From positions 496,001-560,000 of the forward strand of contig JASNYH010000001.1 in the NCBI GenBank assembly GCA_048500255.1: DNA of 64,000 bases. The letters are read 5' to 3'. Below are positions 37,023 through 46,717 of the stretch, one piece after another. The notes under the pieces are model-generated. The model was not told the origin of the DNA and searched no databases. It worked only from the letters and a program-made list of their open reading frames with translations. The DNA comes from JAMHWF01 sp048500255 (GTDB lineage Bacteria; Pseudomonadota; Gammaproteobacteria; Burkholderiales; Burkholderiaceae_C). Numbering within the stretch: position 1 is the first letter of the stretch; every line of letters starts with the position of its first letter. Position numbers and translations under genes: made by a program.

Positions 37023-39458
37023 ATGAAGAAGATGAAGCTGGTGATGGTCGGCAACGGCATGGCCGGCGTGCGCACGCTCGAAGAGCTGCTGAAGATCGCG
37101 CCCCACCTGTACGACATCACGGTGTTCGGCGCCGAGCCGCACCCCAACTACAACCGCATCCTGCTCAGCCCCGTGCTCGCCGGCGAGCAGACGCTCGAGC
37201 AGATCGTGCTCAACCCGACCTCGTGGTACGAGGAGCACGGCATCACGCTGCATCTCGGGCGCACCGTCGTCGACATCGACCGCAAGCGGCGCATCGTCAA
37301 GGCCGACGACGGGACCGAGGCCGAATACGATCGCCTGCTGCTGGCCACCGGCTCCAGGCCCTTCATCCTGCCGGTACCAGGCCACGACCTCACGGGCGTG
37401 ATCGCCTATCGCGACATCGCCGACACGCAGGCCATGATCGACGCGGCGTCGAAGTACCGCCACGCCGTCGTGATCGGCGGCGGCCTGCTCGGGCTCGAGG
37501 CCGCCAACGGCCTGATGCTGCGCGGCATGGACGTGACCATCGTGCACCTGATGCCGTGGCTGATGGAGCGCCAGCTCGACGACGTGGCCGGCGAGCTGCT
37601 GCGCAAGTCGCTCGAGGAGCGCGGCCTCAGGTTCCTGATCGGCGCGCAGACCGAGGCGCTGGTCGGCGGCGCCGACGGCCGCGTGCAGACGGTGCGATTC
37701 AACGACGGAAGCGAGACGCCGGCCGATCTCGTCGTGATGGCCGCCGGCATCCGTCCCAACACGGAGCTGGCGAGCAGGATCGGACTGCACGTCGATCGCG
37801 GCGTCGTCGTCAGCGACACGATGCAGACGGTGACCGACCCGCGCATCTATTCGGTCGGCGAGTGCGCGGCCCACCGCGGCGTGGCTTACGGCCTGGTCGC
37901 GCCGCTGTTCGAGCAGGGGCGCGTGTGCGCGACGCACCTGGCGCAGTTCGGCATCGGCCGCTACACCGGCTCGGCGCTGTCGACCAAGCTGAAGGTGACG
38001 GGCATCGACCTGTTCTCGGCCGGCAACTTCATGGGCGGCGACGACTGCGAAGAGATCGTGATGAGCGATCCCGCCGGCGGCGTCTACAAGAAGCTCGTGC
38101 TCAAGGGCGACCGGCTCGTCGGCGCCTGCCTCTACGGCGATACCGTCGACGGCAGCTGGTACTTCAAGCTGCTGCGCGAGGGGCGCAAGGTCGGCGACAT
38201 CCGCGACAAGCTGATGTTCGGCGAATCGAACATCGGCGACGTCGGCCACCAGGGCCACGACAAGGCCGCGGCGATGGCCGACAGCGACGAGGTCTGCGGC
38301 TGCAACGGCGTCACCAAGGGCGCGATCTGCAAGGCGATCAAGGACAAGGGGCTGTTCACGCTCGAAGAGGTGCGCCGGCACACCAAGGCGAGCGCGTCGT
38401 GCGGCTCGTGCACCGGCCTGGTCGAGCAGTTGCTCATGTTCACCGCCGGCGGCGACTACTCGAAGCCGCCGACGAAGAAGGCGCTGTGCGGCTGCACCGA
38501 CGCCAGCCACCAGGACGTGCGCGATGCGATCCGCGCCGAGCACCTGCTGACGATCGATGCGGTCTACCGTCGGCTCGAATGGCGCACGCCCAACGGCTGC
38601 GCGTCGTGCCGCCCGGCGCTCAACTACTACCTGATCAGCACCTGGCCGAAGGAGGCGAAGGACGATCCGCAGAGCCGCTTCGTCAACGAACGCAGCCACG
38701 CCAACATCCAGAAGGACGGCACCTACTCCGTCGTGCCGCGCATGTGGGGCGGCGAGACGACGGCCGACGAGCTGCGGCGCATCGCCGACGTCGTCGACAA
38801 GTACAGGATCCCGACCGTCAAGGTCACGGGCGGCCAGCGCATCGACCTGCTCGGCGTGAAGAAGGAAGACCTGCCCGGCGTGTGGCGCGACATCGGCATG
38901 CCCAGCGGCCACGCTTATGCCAAGGCGCTGCGCACCGTGAAGACCTGCGTCGGCAGCGAGTGGTGCCGCTTCGGCACGCAGGACTCGACGCAGATGGGCA
39001 AGGACCTCGAACGCGCGCTGTGGCGCATGCATGCGCCGCACAAGGTCAAGCTCGCCGTCAGCGGCTGCCCGCGCAACTGCGCCGAGGCCGGCATCAAGGA
39101 CGTCGGCGTGATCGGCGTCGACTCGGGCTGGGAGATCTACGTCGCGGGCAACGGCGGCATCAAGACGGAAGTGGCGCAGTTCCTCGTCAAGGTGAAGACG
39201 GCCACCGAAGTGCTGGAGTACGCCGGCGCCTTCCTGCAGCTCTATCGCGACGAGGGCTGGTATCTGGAGCGCACCTGCCACTGGGTCGCGCGCGTCGGGC
39301 TCGACCACGTCAAGGCGCGCGTGCTCGAAGACGCTGCCGGCCGCAAGGCGCTGTGGGAGCGCCTGCAGTGGAGCCTCGACGGCGAGCCCGATCCGTGGTT
39401 CGAGTTCGACAAGGCGGGCGTCGATGCGCGCCAGTTCACCCCCGTGGGAGCCCTGTGA
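37023..39458 (+). CDS. nirB: Assimilatory nitrite reductase [NAD(P)H] large subunit
   Basis: NirB reduces nitrite to ammonium with six electrons from NAD(P)H. The 811-residue protein has an N-terminal FAD/NAD module (LVMVGNGMAGVRTLEEL; second Rossmann VVIGGGLLGLEAANGL). A BFD-like [2Fe-2S] domain has CGCNGVTKGAIC and CGSCTG. The C-terminal sulfite/nitrite reductase domains carry siroheme-[4Fe-4S] ligands TCVGSEWCRFG and SGCPRNCAEAG (about 640-690). The ATG at 37023 is chosen for the family start MKKMKLVMV. The stop overlaps the nirD ATG. Confidence 0.95.
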   Translation: MKKMKLVMVGNGMAGVRTLEELLKIAPHLYDITVFGAEPHPNYNRILLSPVLAGEQTLEQIVLNPTSWYEEHGITLHLGRTVVDIDRKRRIVKADDGTEAEYDRLLLATGSRPFILPVPGHDLTGVIAYRDIADTQAMIDAASKYRHAVVIGGGLLGLEAANGLMLRGMDVTIVHLMPWLMERQLDDVAGELLRKSLEERGLRFLIGAQTEALVGGADGRVQTVRFNDGSETPADLVVMAAGIRPNTELASRIGLHVDRGVVVSDTMQTVTDPRIYSVGECAAHRGVAYGLVAPLFEQGRVCATHLAQFGIGRYTGSALSTKLKVTGIDLFSAGNFMGGDDCEEIVMSDPAGGVYKKLVLKGDRLVGACLYGDTVDGSWYFKLLREGRKVGDIRDKLMFGESNIGDVGHQGHDKAAAMADSDEVCGCNGVTKGAICKAIKDKGLFTLEEVRRHTKASASCGSCTGLVEQLLMFTAGGDYSKPPTKKALCGCTDASHQDVRDAIRAEHLLTIDAVYRRLEWRTPNGCASCRPALNYYLISTWPKEAKDDPQSRFVNERSHANIQKDGTYSVVPRMWGGETTADELRRIADVVDKYRIPTVKVTGGQRIDLLGVKKEDLPGVWRDIGMPSGHAYAKALRTVKTCVGSEWCRFGTQDSTQMGKDLERALWRMHAPHKVKLAVSGCPRNCAEAGIKDVGVIGVDSGWEIYVAGNGGIKTEVAQFLVKVKTATEVLEYAGAFLQLYRDEGWYLERTCHWVARVGLDHVKARVLEDAAGRKALWERLQWSLDGEPDPWFEFDKAGVDARQFTPVGAL

Positions 39459-39823
39459 TGAGCCGGTTCAAGCGCGTCTGCCGCGTCGACGACATCCCGC
39501 TGCTCGGCGCGCGCCGCGTCGCGCGCGCGCGCGGCGGCGACCTCGCCGTGTTCCGCAACGCCGAGGGCCGCGTCTTCGCGCTGCTCGACCGCTGCCCGCA
39601 CAAGGGCGGCCCGCTGTCGCAGGGCATCGTGTTCGGCGACAGCGTCGCCTGCCCGCTGCACAACTGGACGATCGGCCTGGACGACGGCTGCGCCAAGGCG
39701 CCCGACGCGGGCTGCGCGCAACGATTCACGGTGCACGTCGATGACGACGGCTTCGTCTCGCTCGACGCCGACGAGCTGGCGACGCTGGCGGTCGACGACG
39801 CCTCGGTTCGCGCCGATGCCTGA
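39458..39823 (+). CDS. nirD: Nitrite reductase small subunit (Rieske-type)
   Basis: This 121-residue NirD has the Rieske pattern CPHKGGPLSQG and CPLHNW, giving two Cys and two His ligands, as in the NirD branch that keeps a cluster. It partners NirB. The start overlaps the nirB stop, and the nasA ATG overlaps its last codons, so the three genes are translationally linked. Confidence 0.93.
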   Translation: MSRFKRVCRVDDIPLLGARRVARARGGDLAVFRNAEGRVFALLDRCPHKGGPLSQGIVFGDSVACPLHNWTIGLDDGCAKAPDAGCAQRFTVHVDDDGFVSLDADELATLAVDDASVRADA

Positions 39824-42584
39824 GACGCGATCGACCTGCCCCTACTGCGGTGTCGGCTGCGGCGTCGTCATCGAGAGCGACGGCGCGCAGATCACCGGCG
39901 TGCGCGGCGATCCGGATCACCCGGCCAACTTCGGCCGGCTTTGCAGCAAGGGCAGCACGCTGCATCTGACGGCGGCCAGGCCCATCACGCTGCAGGCGCG
40001 GCTGCTGCGGCCGCAGCGGCGCGCGGCGCGCGGCAAGGAGCCGGTCGAGATCGGCTGGGACGATGCGCTCGACGACGCCGCAGCGCGCTTCGCGCGCACG
40101 ATCGCCGAGCACGGCCGCGACGCCGTCGGCTTCTACGTCTCTGGCCAGCTGCTGACGGAGGACTACTACGTCTTCAACAAACTCGCCAAGGGGCTGATCG
40201 GCACCAACAACATCGACACCAATTCGCGCCTGTGCATGAGCAGCGCCGTCGCCGGCTACAAGGCGACGCTCGGCGCCGACGCGCCGCCGGCCTGCTACGA
40301 CGACCTCGACCACGCCGACTGCGTCTTCATCGCCGGCTCGAACCTGGCGTATGCGCATCCGATCCTGATGCGCCGCCTCGAGGACGCGCGCCGCGCGCGG
40401 CCGTCGATGAAAGTCGTCGTCGTCGATCCGCGGCGCACCGAGACCGCCGAATTCGCCGACCTGCACCTGCGCATCGAGCCCGGCACCGACGTCGCGCTGT
40501 TCCACGCGATGCTGCACGCGATGCTGTGGGAAGGGCTGGTCGACGCGCGCTACATCGAGTCGCACACGACGGGCTTCGACGCGCTCAAGGCGCGCGTGCG
40601 CGACTACGCGCCCAAGGAGGTCGCGGGGCTGTGCGGCATCGGCGAGGCGGCGCTGCTGCAGGCCGCGCGCTGGTTCGCGCAGCCGGGCGGTGCGACGCTG
40701 TCGCTCTATTGCCAGGGTCTGAACCAGAGCTCGAGCGGCACGGCCAAGAACGCCGCGCTGATCAACCTGCACCTCGCCACCGGCCAGATCGGCCGGCCGG
40801 GCGCGGGGCCGTTCTCGCTCACCGGCCAGCCGAATGCGATGGGCGGGCGCGAAGTCGGCGGGCTGGCCAACCTGCTGTCGGCGCACCGCGATCTCGCCGA
40901 CCCGGCGCACCGCGCCGAAGTGGCGCGGCTGTGGGGCGTCGACGACGTGCCGGCCGCGCCCGGCAGGACGGCCGTCGAGATGTTCGAGGCCGCCGCCGAC
41001 GGTGCGCTCAAGGCACTGTGGATCGCTTGCACCAACCCGGCGCAGTCGCTGCCCGATCAGGCGACGGTGCGACGCGCGCTGCAGCGCGCCGAATTCGTCG
41101 TCGTGCAGGAGGCGTTCGCGACGACGGCGACCTGCGCCCACGCCGACCTGCTGCTGCCCGCCGCGACCTGGGGCGAGAAGGACGGCACCGTGACGAACAG
41201 CGAGCGCCGCATCAGCCGCGTGCGCCCGGCCGTCACGCCGCCCGGCGCGGCGCGCGCCGACTGGGCGATTGCCGTCGACTTCGCGCGCCGCCTCGAGGCG
41301 CGCCTGCGCCCCGGCCGGCCGACGCTGTTCCCGTACGCCGACGCCGAAGCCGTGTGGAACGAGCACCGCGAATCGACGCGCGGGCGCGACCTCGACATCA
41401 CGGGCCTGAGCTATGCACTGCTCGACGCCGCGCCGCAGCAGTGGCCCTGCCCCGCACACGCGACGACGGGCCGCGCGCGCCTCTACGAAGATGGCCGTTA
41501 CCCCACCGCCGACGGCCGCGCGCGCTTCGCCGACGTGGCATTCCGCCCGCCCGCCGAGCCGCGCGACGCGCGCTTTCCGTTCGCGCTCAACACCGGCCGC
41601 TTGCGCGACCAGTGGCACGGCATGAGCCGCACCGGCACGCTCGGCCGGCTGTTCGGCCACGCGCCCGAGCCGTCGATCGACCTCCACCGACGCGACCTCG
41701 CGCGGCTCGGCCTGGCCGACGGCGACCTGGTCCACGTCACGTCGCGCCGCGCCACGCTCGTGCTGCCGGCGCGCGCCAGCGAGCAGCAGTCGCCCACCCA
41801 CGCCTTCGTCGCGATGCACTGGGGCGAGGAGTTCGTCGGCGGCCACAGCAGCAGCGGCCAGCGCAGCACGGGCATCAATGCGCTGACGACGCCGGCGCGC
41901 TGCCCGCAGTCGCAGCAGCCCGAGCTCAAGCACGCAGCGGTCAAGATCGTGCGCGCCGAGCTGCCGTGGCGCCTCGTCGCCGCGGCCTGGCTGCCGGCGA
42001 CGTCGGCGCTCGCGACGCGCGAGGCGCTCAAGCCGCTGCAGGCGTCGTTCGCCTACGCGAGCTGCGTGCCGTTCGGCCGCCGACGCGACGGCGTGCTGCT
42101 GCGCGCCGCGGCCCTCGAAGCGCCGCCCGACGACGTGCTGGCGCGCATCGAAGCGCTGCTCGGCCTGCATGGCGCCGACGTGCTGCGCTACGCCGACCGG
42201 CGGCGCGGCCAGCGCCGCAGCATGCGCCTGGCCGGCACGGGCGAGGCGACGCGACTCGAGGCCTTCGCGCTGGCAGGCGACACGAGCGCCGAGGCGTGGA
42301 TCAAGGCGCTGCTCGTCGACGAACGCCCGACGCAGTCCTACGGCCGGCTGCTGCTGTCGCCTGGGGCGCGCGCGCCGGTCGCCGTGCAGCCACGCGGGCG
42401 CGAGGTGTGCAGCTGTTTCGGCACTGCCGAACCCGAGATCGACACCGCGCTCGCGCAATGCAGCGGCAGCGCCGACGAGCAACTGGCGCAGTTGCAGCGG
42501 CGCCTGCTCTGCGGCACGAACTGCGGCAGCTGCGTGCCCGAGCTGCGCCGACGCGTCGCGCAGCGCGCCGGCGTCGCCGCCTGA
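39816..42584 (+). CDS. nasA: Assimilatory nitrate reductase catalytic subunit
   Basis: This cytoplasmic molybdenum enzyme reduces nitrate to nitrite. The 922-residue protein starts with the [4Fe-4S] motif C8, C11, C15, C43. The probable molybdenum ligand is C140 in NSRLCMSSAVAGY. It has the bis-MGD binding domains. A C-terminal BFD-like [2Fe-2S] domain (about 864-922) has CSCFG and CGTNCGSC, which presumably accepts electrons from a reductase or ferredoxin. Upstream frames add unrelated residues, so MPETRSTCPYC is the start. It needs the Mo cofactor, for which mog is nearby. Confidence 0.94.
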   Translation: MPETRSTCPYCGVGCGVVIESDGAQITGVRGDPDHPANFGRLCSKGSTLHLTAARPITLQARLLRPQRRAARGKEPVEIGWDDALDDAAARFARTIAEHGRDAVGFYVSGQLLTEDYYVFNKLAKGLIGTNNIDTNSRLCMSSAVAGYKATLGADAPPACYDDLDHADCVFIAGSNLAYAHPILMRRLEDARRARPSMKVVVVDPRRTETAEFADLHLRIEPGTDVALFHAMLHAMLWEGLVDARYIESHTTGFDALKARVRDYAPKEVAGLCGIGEAALLQAARWFAQPGGATLSLYCQGLNQSSSGTAKNAALINLHLATGQIGRPGAGPFSLTGQPNAMGGREVGGLANLLSAHRDLADPAHRAEVARLWGVDDVPAAPGRTAVEMFEAAADGALKALWIACTNPAQSLPDQATVRRALQRAEFVVVQEAFATTATCAHADLLLPAATWGEKDGTVTNSERRISRVRPAVTPPGAARADWAIAVDFARRLEARLRPGRPTLFPYADAEAVWNEHRESTRGRDLDITGLSYALLDAAPQQWPCPAHATTGRARLYEDGRYPTADGRARFADVAFRPPAEPRDARFPFALNTGRLRDQWHGMSRTGTLGRLFGHAPEPSIDLHRRDLARLGLADGDLVHVTSRRATLVLPARASEQQSPTHAFVAMHWGEEFVGGHSSSGQRSTGINALTTPARCPQSQQPELKHAAVKIVRAELPWRLVAAAWLPATSALATREALKPLQASFAYASCVPFGRRRDGVLLRAAALEAPPDDVLARIEALLGLHGADVLRYADRRRGQRRSMRLAGTGEATRLEAFALAGDTSAEAWIKALLVDERPTQSYGRLLLSPGARAPVAVQPRGREVCSCFGTAEPEIDTALAQCSGSADEQLAQLQRRLLCGTNCGSCVPELRRRVAQRAGVAA

Positions 42585-42687
42585 ACGGAAACTGCCGGCG
42601 CCCCCGCGCGGGTCCTGGCCGACGACGGGCGCTGCAGCGCGCCTGAGCCGGCGCCCGCCGCCGCCACGGCACCGATAATCGGCGCCG

Positions 42688-43884
42688 ATGCACAGCTACG
42701 ACGTTGTCGTCATCGGCGCCGGCGCTGCCGGGTTGATGTGCGCCGCGACGGCGGGCCAGGCCGGGCGGCGCGTGCTTGTCGTCGACCACGCCGAGCGCGT
42801 CGCCGAGAAGATCCGCATCTCGGGCGGCGGGCGCTGCAACTTCACCAACCGCGACGCCGGGCCGGCCAACTTCGTCTCGGCCAATCCGCACTTCTGCCGC
42901 TCGGCGCTGGCGCGCTACACGCCGCAGGACTTCCTCGCGCTGCTGGCGCGCCACGGCGTCGCCTGGCACGAGAAACACCGCGGCCAGCTGTTCTGCGACG
43001 ACTCGAGCCGGCGCATCGTCGACCTGCTGCTCGCCGAATGCGCGGCCGGCAGCGTCGAGCGCTGGCAGCCGTGCACGGTGCACGACGTGCGGCGCGCCGG
43101 CGACGCCTTCGAGCTCGACACGGCGCGCGGCAGCGTGCGCGCCGCGCGCGTCGTCGTCGCGACGGGCGGGCTGTCGATCCCCAAGCTCGGCGCGACGGAC
43201 TTCGGCTACCGGCTGGCGCGCCGCTTCGGCCATGCCGTCGTCGAGCCGCGGCCGGCGCTCGTGCCGCTGACCTTCGACGCTGCCGCGTGGGCGCCCTATG
43301 CGCCGTTGGCCGGCGTGTCGCTCGCGGCCGGTGTCGCCTGCCGCGACGGCGCCTTCGTCGAGGACCTGCTGTTCACGCACCGCGGGCTGAGCGGCCCGGC
43401 GATCCTGCAGATCTCGCTCTACTGGCGTCCGGGCGACACGCTGGCGATCGACCTGCTGCCCGGCCGCGACGCGGCCACCGAGCTGTTGCAGGCCAAGCGG
43501 ACCACGCGCCGCCAGCTCGCCGGTACGCTCGCCGGCTGGCTGCCGGCGCGCCTGGCGCAGGCCTGGCTGGAGCGCGGCGACACCGCGGCGCTGGCGCAGC
43601 GGCCCTTGCCCGAGCTGGCCGACCGCGAACTGCAGCACGTGGCCGCCGCGCTGCAGCGCTGGACGCTGGTGCCGACGGGCAGCGAAGGCTGGCGCAAGGC
43701 CGAGGTGACGGCCGGCGGCGTCGACACGCGCGAGCTGAGTTCGCAATCGATGGAAAGCCGGCGCTGCCCCGGCCTGCACTTCATCGGCGAAGTCGTCGAT
43801 GTGACCGGCTGGCTCGGCGGCTACAACTTCCAGTGGGCGTGGGCCAGCGCCGTGGCCTGCGGCCGGGCGTTGGGCGCCGGCTGA
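42688..43884 (+). CDS. HI0933/YhiN-family flavoprotein (NAD(P)/FAD-dependent oxidoreductase)
   Basis: This 398-residue BaiN/YhiN-family flavoprotein has an N-terminal FAD motif VVVIGAGAAGLMCAATAG (6-23), the family signature KIRISGGGRCNFTNRD (about 45-60), and a C-terminal GEVVDVTGWLGGYNFQWAWASA. The physiological reaction is not settled for most members. It stands alone, 103 bases after nasA, with no evident link to nitrate. Confidence 0.9.
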   Translation: MHSYDVVVIGAGAAGLMCAATAGQAGRRVLVVDHAERVAEKIRISGGGRCNFTNRDAGPANFVSANPHFCRSALARYTPQDFLALLARHGVAWHEKHRGQLFCDDSSRRIVDLLLAECAAGSVERWQPCTVHDVRRAGDAFELDTARGSVRAARVVVATGGLSIPKLGATDFGYRLARRFGHAVVEPRPALVPLTFDAAAWAPYAPLAGVSLAAGVACRDGAFVEDLLFTHRGLSGPAILQISLYWRPGDTLAIDLLPGRDAATELLQAKRTTRRQLAGTLAGWLPARLAQAWLERGDTAALAQRPLPELADRELQHVAAALQRWTLVPTGSEGWRKAEVTAGGVDTRELSSQSMESRRCPGLHFIGEVVDVTGWLGGYNFQWAWASAVACGRALGAG

Positions 43885-43953
43885 AGGGCACGACGCCCGC
43901 ATCGGCTCGGCAGCGGCCCGGGCGGGCGCCGCTGCCGCCACTGCGAATTGGGC

Positions 43954-43959
43954 TACAAT
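43954..43959 (+). promoter_or_regulatory. -10 element of rpsU
   Basis: TACAAT lies 75 bases before the rpsU ATG in an otherwise GC-rich gap. No convincing -35 element was seen at normal spacing. Confidence 0.45.
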
Positions 43960-44033
43960 CCACGCCTTTGCCGCGCGGCAGGCATGTTGCCGCTCGAAGA
44001 CCGACCCCAGCGAACCCAGGACTCACCGCCCAC

Positions 44034-44246
44034 ATGACTACGATCCGCGTCAAGGAAAACGAACCATTCGACGTTGCGCTGCGTCGCTTCAAGCGCACGA
44101 TCGAGAAGCTCGGGCTGCTGACCGAGCTGCGGGCGCGCGAGTTCTACGAGAAGCCCACCGCCGAGCGCAAGCGCAAGAAGGCGGCCGCCGTGAAGCGCCA
44201 CTTCAAGCGCGTGCGCAGCATGCAGCTGCCCAAGAAGCTGTACTGA
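44034..44246 (+). CDS. rpsU: 30S ribosomal protein S21
   Basis: This 70-residue S21 reads MTTIRVKENEPFDVALRRF, with the Lys/Arg-rich tail AERKRKKAAAVKRHF. S21 helps mRNA pairing at the anti-Shine-Dalgarno. The following gene is yqeY, as in many betaproteobacteria, separated by a strong hairpin. Confidence 0.96.
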   Translation: MTTIRVKENEPFDVALRRFKRTIEKLGLLTELRAREFYEKPTAERKRKKAAAVKRHFKRVRSMQLPKKLY

Positions 44247-44270
44247 TCTCCCCGCGCTTCGAGCGCGCCC

Positions 44271-44310
44271 GCGAAGCCCGCGCTGGCACGCCACGCGGGC
44301 TTCGCCGTTT
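44271..44310 (+). terminator. Hairpin terminator between rpsU and yqeY
   Basis: GCGAAGCCCGCG (44271-44282) and CGCGGGCTTCGC (44294-44305) pair perfectly over 12 bp with an 11-base loop, followed by CGTTT. The T-run is short, so it may attenuate rather than stop transcription into yqeY. Confidence 0.65.
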
Positions 44311-44341
44311 CCGGCACCCCCTTCGACAGGACGATTCGACG

Positions 44342-44788
44342 ATGAGCCTGAAGGACCGCATCACCGACGACATGAAGGCCGCGATGCGCGCCAAGGACGC
44401 GCCGCGGCTTTCGACGATCCGCCTGCTGCTGGCCGCGCTCAAGCAGCGCGAGGTCGACGAGCGCATCGTGCTCGACGACGCTGCCGTCGTGGGTATCGTC
44501 GACAAGCTGATCAAGCAGCGCAAGGATTCGATCGCCCAGTTCGCCGCCGCCGGCCGCACCGACCTGGTCGACAAGGAGAGCGCCGAGCTGAAGGTGCTCG
44601 AGGCCTACCTGCCGCAGCGCCTGGGCGCCGACGAGATCGCTGCCGAGGTCGCGGCCCTTGTCGCCGAGCTCGGCGCCGCCGGCCCGGGCGACATGGGCAA
44701 GGTGATGGGCGCTGCCAAGGCGCGCCTCGCCGGCCGGGCCGACATGTCGACCGTGTCGGCGGCGGTCAGGCAGCGCCTGTCGTCGTGA
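44342..44788 (+). CDS. yqeY: GatB/YqeY domain protein
   Basis: This 148-residue protein starts MSLKDRITDDMKAAMRAKD. It is the free-standing YqeY form of the tRNA-binding tail domain of GatB amidotransferase. It is typically encoded between rpsU and dnaG. Here dnaG does not follow; a DUF442 gene does. The molecular role is unproven, and tRNA binding is inferred from the family. Confidence 0.92.
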   Translation: MSLKDRITDDMKAAMRAKDAPRLSTIRLLLAALKQREVDERIVLDDAAVVGIVDKLIKQRKDSIAQFAAAGRTDLVDKESAELKVLEAYLPQRLGADEIAAEVAALVAELGAAGPGDMGKVMGAAKARLAGRADMSTVSAAVRQRLSS

Positions 44789-44802
44789 CGAGGATTTCGC
44801 CC

Positions 44803-45153
44803 ATGCATTCCATCCCGCTGACCCCGCTGAGCCACGACGTCTGCACGGCGCCGCAGCTGCACCCCGAATCGATGCAGGCCGCCGCCGAGGCCGGCTTCAA
44901 GAGCGTCATCAACAACCGCCCCGACTTCGAGGCCGGCCCCGACCAGCCGACCAGCGCCGCGCTCGAGGAGGCGGCGCGCGAGGCCGGGCTGCACTACGCC
45001 TGGCTGCCCGTGCAGTCGATGATGCAGACGCCCGACGAGATCGCGCGCTTCGCCGAGCTGCTGCAGACGCTGCCCAAGCCGGTGCTCGTGTTCTGCCGCA
45101 GCGGCGCGCGCAGCGCGCGGCTGTATCGCGCCGTCACGCAATTGCAGCCCTGA
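44803..45153 (+). CDS. TIGR01244/DUF442 family protein (sulfurtransferase/phosphatase-like)
   Basis: This 116-residue protein starts MHSIPLTPLSHDVCTAPQLH and has the cysteine loop VFCRSGARSARLY near its C-terminus. That is a C-x5-R phosphate-binding P-loop, as in Cys-based phosphatases and rhodaneses. Fused forms occur with beta-lactamase-like sulfur dioxygenases (Blh). A role in sulfide metabolism is possible but unproven. The ATG at 44803 has GAGG upstream. A GTG at 44785 overlapping the yqeY stop is an alternative. Confidence 0.82.
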   Translation: MHSIPLTPLSHDVCTAPQLHPESMQAAAEAGFKSVINNRPDFEAGPDQPTSAALEEAAREAGLHYAWLPVQSMMQTPDEIARFAELLQTLPKPVLVFCRSGARSARLYRAVTQLQP

Positions 45154-45175
45154 GCGGAGGCGGGCCGCCGCGCCG

Positions 45176-45245
45176 GGCCGCCCCAAGCCAAGCCCGCGCC
45201 CTCTCGGAGGGCTGCTCGCCGTATTCGGCGAGCGGGGTGTCGTCA
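45176..45245 (-). repeat. Dispersed double-hairpin repeat, copy C
   Basis: On the minus strand this starts with the pmbA TGA stop, then a C-rich spacer. Hairpin CTCGCCG / CGGCGAG (45215-45232) follows, then GCCCTC / GAGGGC (45198-45212), GCGGGC, and the complement of GGCCGCCCCAAGCC (45176-45189). It is 70 bases long, as is copy D, and lies between convergent genes. Confidence 0.82.
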
Positions 45246-46646
45246 TGACCCCGCGATCTTCATCCGCTCGACGAGCACCGAACCGACCGTCTTGCTGCCC
45301 GACGAGTAGGCATCGGCGCCGATGGCGACGATCTGCTGCAGCATCTGCTTCAGGTTGCCGGCGATCGTCACTTCGTGCACCGGATGCGCGATGCGCCCGC
45401 CCTCGACCCAGAAGCCCGCCGCACCGCGCGAGTAGTCGCCCGTCACGTAGTTGATCCCCTGGCCCATCAGCTCGATGACGAACAGGCCGCGGTGCAGTTT
45501 GCGCAACATGGCGTCGAGGTCGTCGCCGGGCTGCGTCAGCCGGCTCGTCCACACCAGATTCTGCGAGCCGCCGGCGTGACCCGTCGTGCGCAGGCCGAGC
45601 TTGCGCGCCGAATAGCTCGACAGGAAGTAGCCCTGCACCACGCCGCCGCGCACCACGTCGCGCGCACGCGTCGCGACACCCTCGTCGTCGAACGGCGCGC
45701 TGCCCTTGCCCTTGCGCAGATGCGGATCCTCGCGCAGGTCGAGGTGCTCGCTCATCGCGCGCGTGTGCAGGCTGTCCTGCAGGAACGACGACTTGCGGTA
45801 CAGCGCGCCGCCGCTCGTCGCCTGCACGTAGGCGCCGAGCAGCCCGGCGGCGAGCGTCGACTCGAACAGCACAGGGGCTTCGCAGGTCGCGATCTTGCGC
45901 GAGTGCAGCCGCGACAGCGCGCGTTCGGCGGCGTAGCGGCCGACGGCCTCGGGCGCAGCCAACTCGGCGGGGTCGCGCATCGAGCTGTACCAGGCGTCGC
46001 GCTGCATCTGCGCGCCGCGCCCGGCGATCGGCGCCACCGACATCGAGTGGCGCGAGCTCGCATAGCCGCCCCGGAAGCCGCGCGTGTTGCCGGCCCAGAA
46101 GTGCGACTGCTGCGCCGACACGCCGGCGCCCTCCGAGTTGGTGATGCGCCGGTCGACGCCGAACGCCGCCGCCTCGCAGCGGCGCGCGATCTCGACCGCG
46201 CCGGCGGCGTCGATCGCCCACGGGTGGAAGAGATCGAGGTCGCGGCCCGCGTCCTGCGCGCCGGCGAGGTCGCCCTCGTCGGGCAGGCCGGCGGCGGGAT
46301 CCTCGGCGGTGAAGCGCGCGATGTCGTAGGCGGCGCGCACCGTCTGCTCGAGCGCGGCGCGCGAGAAGTCCGACGTGTTGGCGTTACCGCGGCGCTGGCC
46401 GAGGTAGACCGTCACGCCGAGCGACTTGTCGCGGTTGCGCTCGACGTTCTCGACCTCGCCCTGGCGCACCGACACCGACAGGCCGGCGCCTTCCGACACC
46501 TCGGCCGCGGCGTCGCTCGCGCCGAGGCGCCGCGCGCAGGCGAGCGCGTCGTCGACGATCTGCCGGAACTGGTCGCGCCGCCAGGCGAAGCCGGCGTCGT
46601 CGGTGCTGCTGCGCTGCGCGGCGGCAGCGGTGGGAGAGGATGGCAT
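45243..46646 (-). CDS. pmbA: Metalloprotease PmbA/TldE
   Basis: PmbA (TldE) is the non-catalytic partner of the TldD metalloprotease, which processes microcins and CcdA. The 467-residue protein has the family regions RQGEVENVERNRDKSLGVTVYLG (about 65-85), GNTRGFRGGY and a C-terminal IAGNLKQMLQQIVAIG. No HExxxH motif is expected or seen in this half. The stop is embedded in a hairpin repeat. It is divergent from darP. Confidence 0.93.
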   Translation of the reverse strand: MPSSPTAAAAQRSSTDDAGFAWRRDQFRQIVDDALACARRLGASDAAAEVSEGAGLSVSVRQGEVENVERNRDKSLGVTVYLGQRRGNANTSDFSRAALEQTVRAAYDIARFTAEDPAAGLPDEGDLAGAQDAGRDLDLFHPWAIDAAGAVEIARRCEAAAFGVDRRITNSEGAGVSAQQSHFWAGNTRGFRGGYASSRHSMSVAPIAGRGAQMQRDAWYSSMRDPAELAAPEAVGRYAAERALSRLHSRKIATCEAPVLFESTLAAGLLGAYVQATSGGALYRKSSFLQDSLHTRAMSEHLDLREDPHLRKGKGSAPFDDEGVATRARDVVRGGVVQGYFLSSYSARKLGLRTTGHAGGSQNLVWTSRLTQPGDDLDAMLRKLHRGLFVIELMGQGINYVTGDYSRGAAGFWVEGGRIAHPVHEVTIAGNLKQMLQQIVAIGADAYSSGSKTVGSVLVERMKIAGS

Positions 46647-46717
46647 CGCGACTCGCAAGGCGCCCCGTCGATGGGGCCGCGGCTATGATAACCAGCGGTT
46701 TCCGCGCTCCCGGCTCC

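Noticed and set aside
36945..39308. Long open frame on the minus strand opposite nirB
   Set aside because: nirB shows all cofactor motifs; the antisense frame shows none and lacks a promoter or ribosome-binding site.
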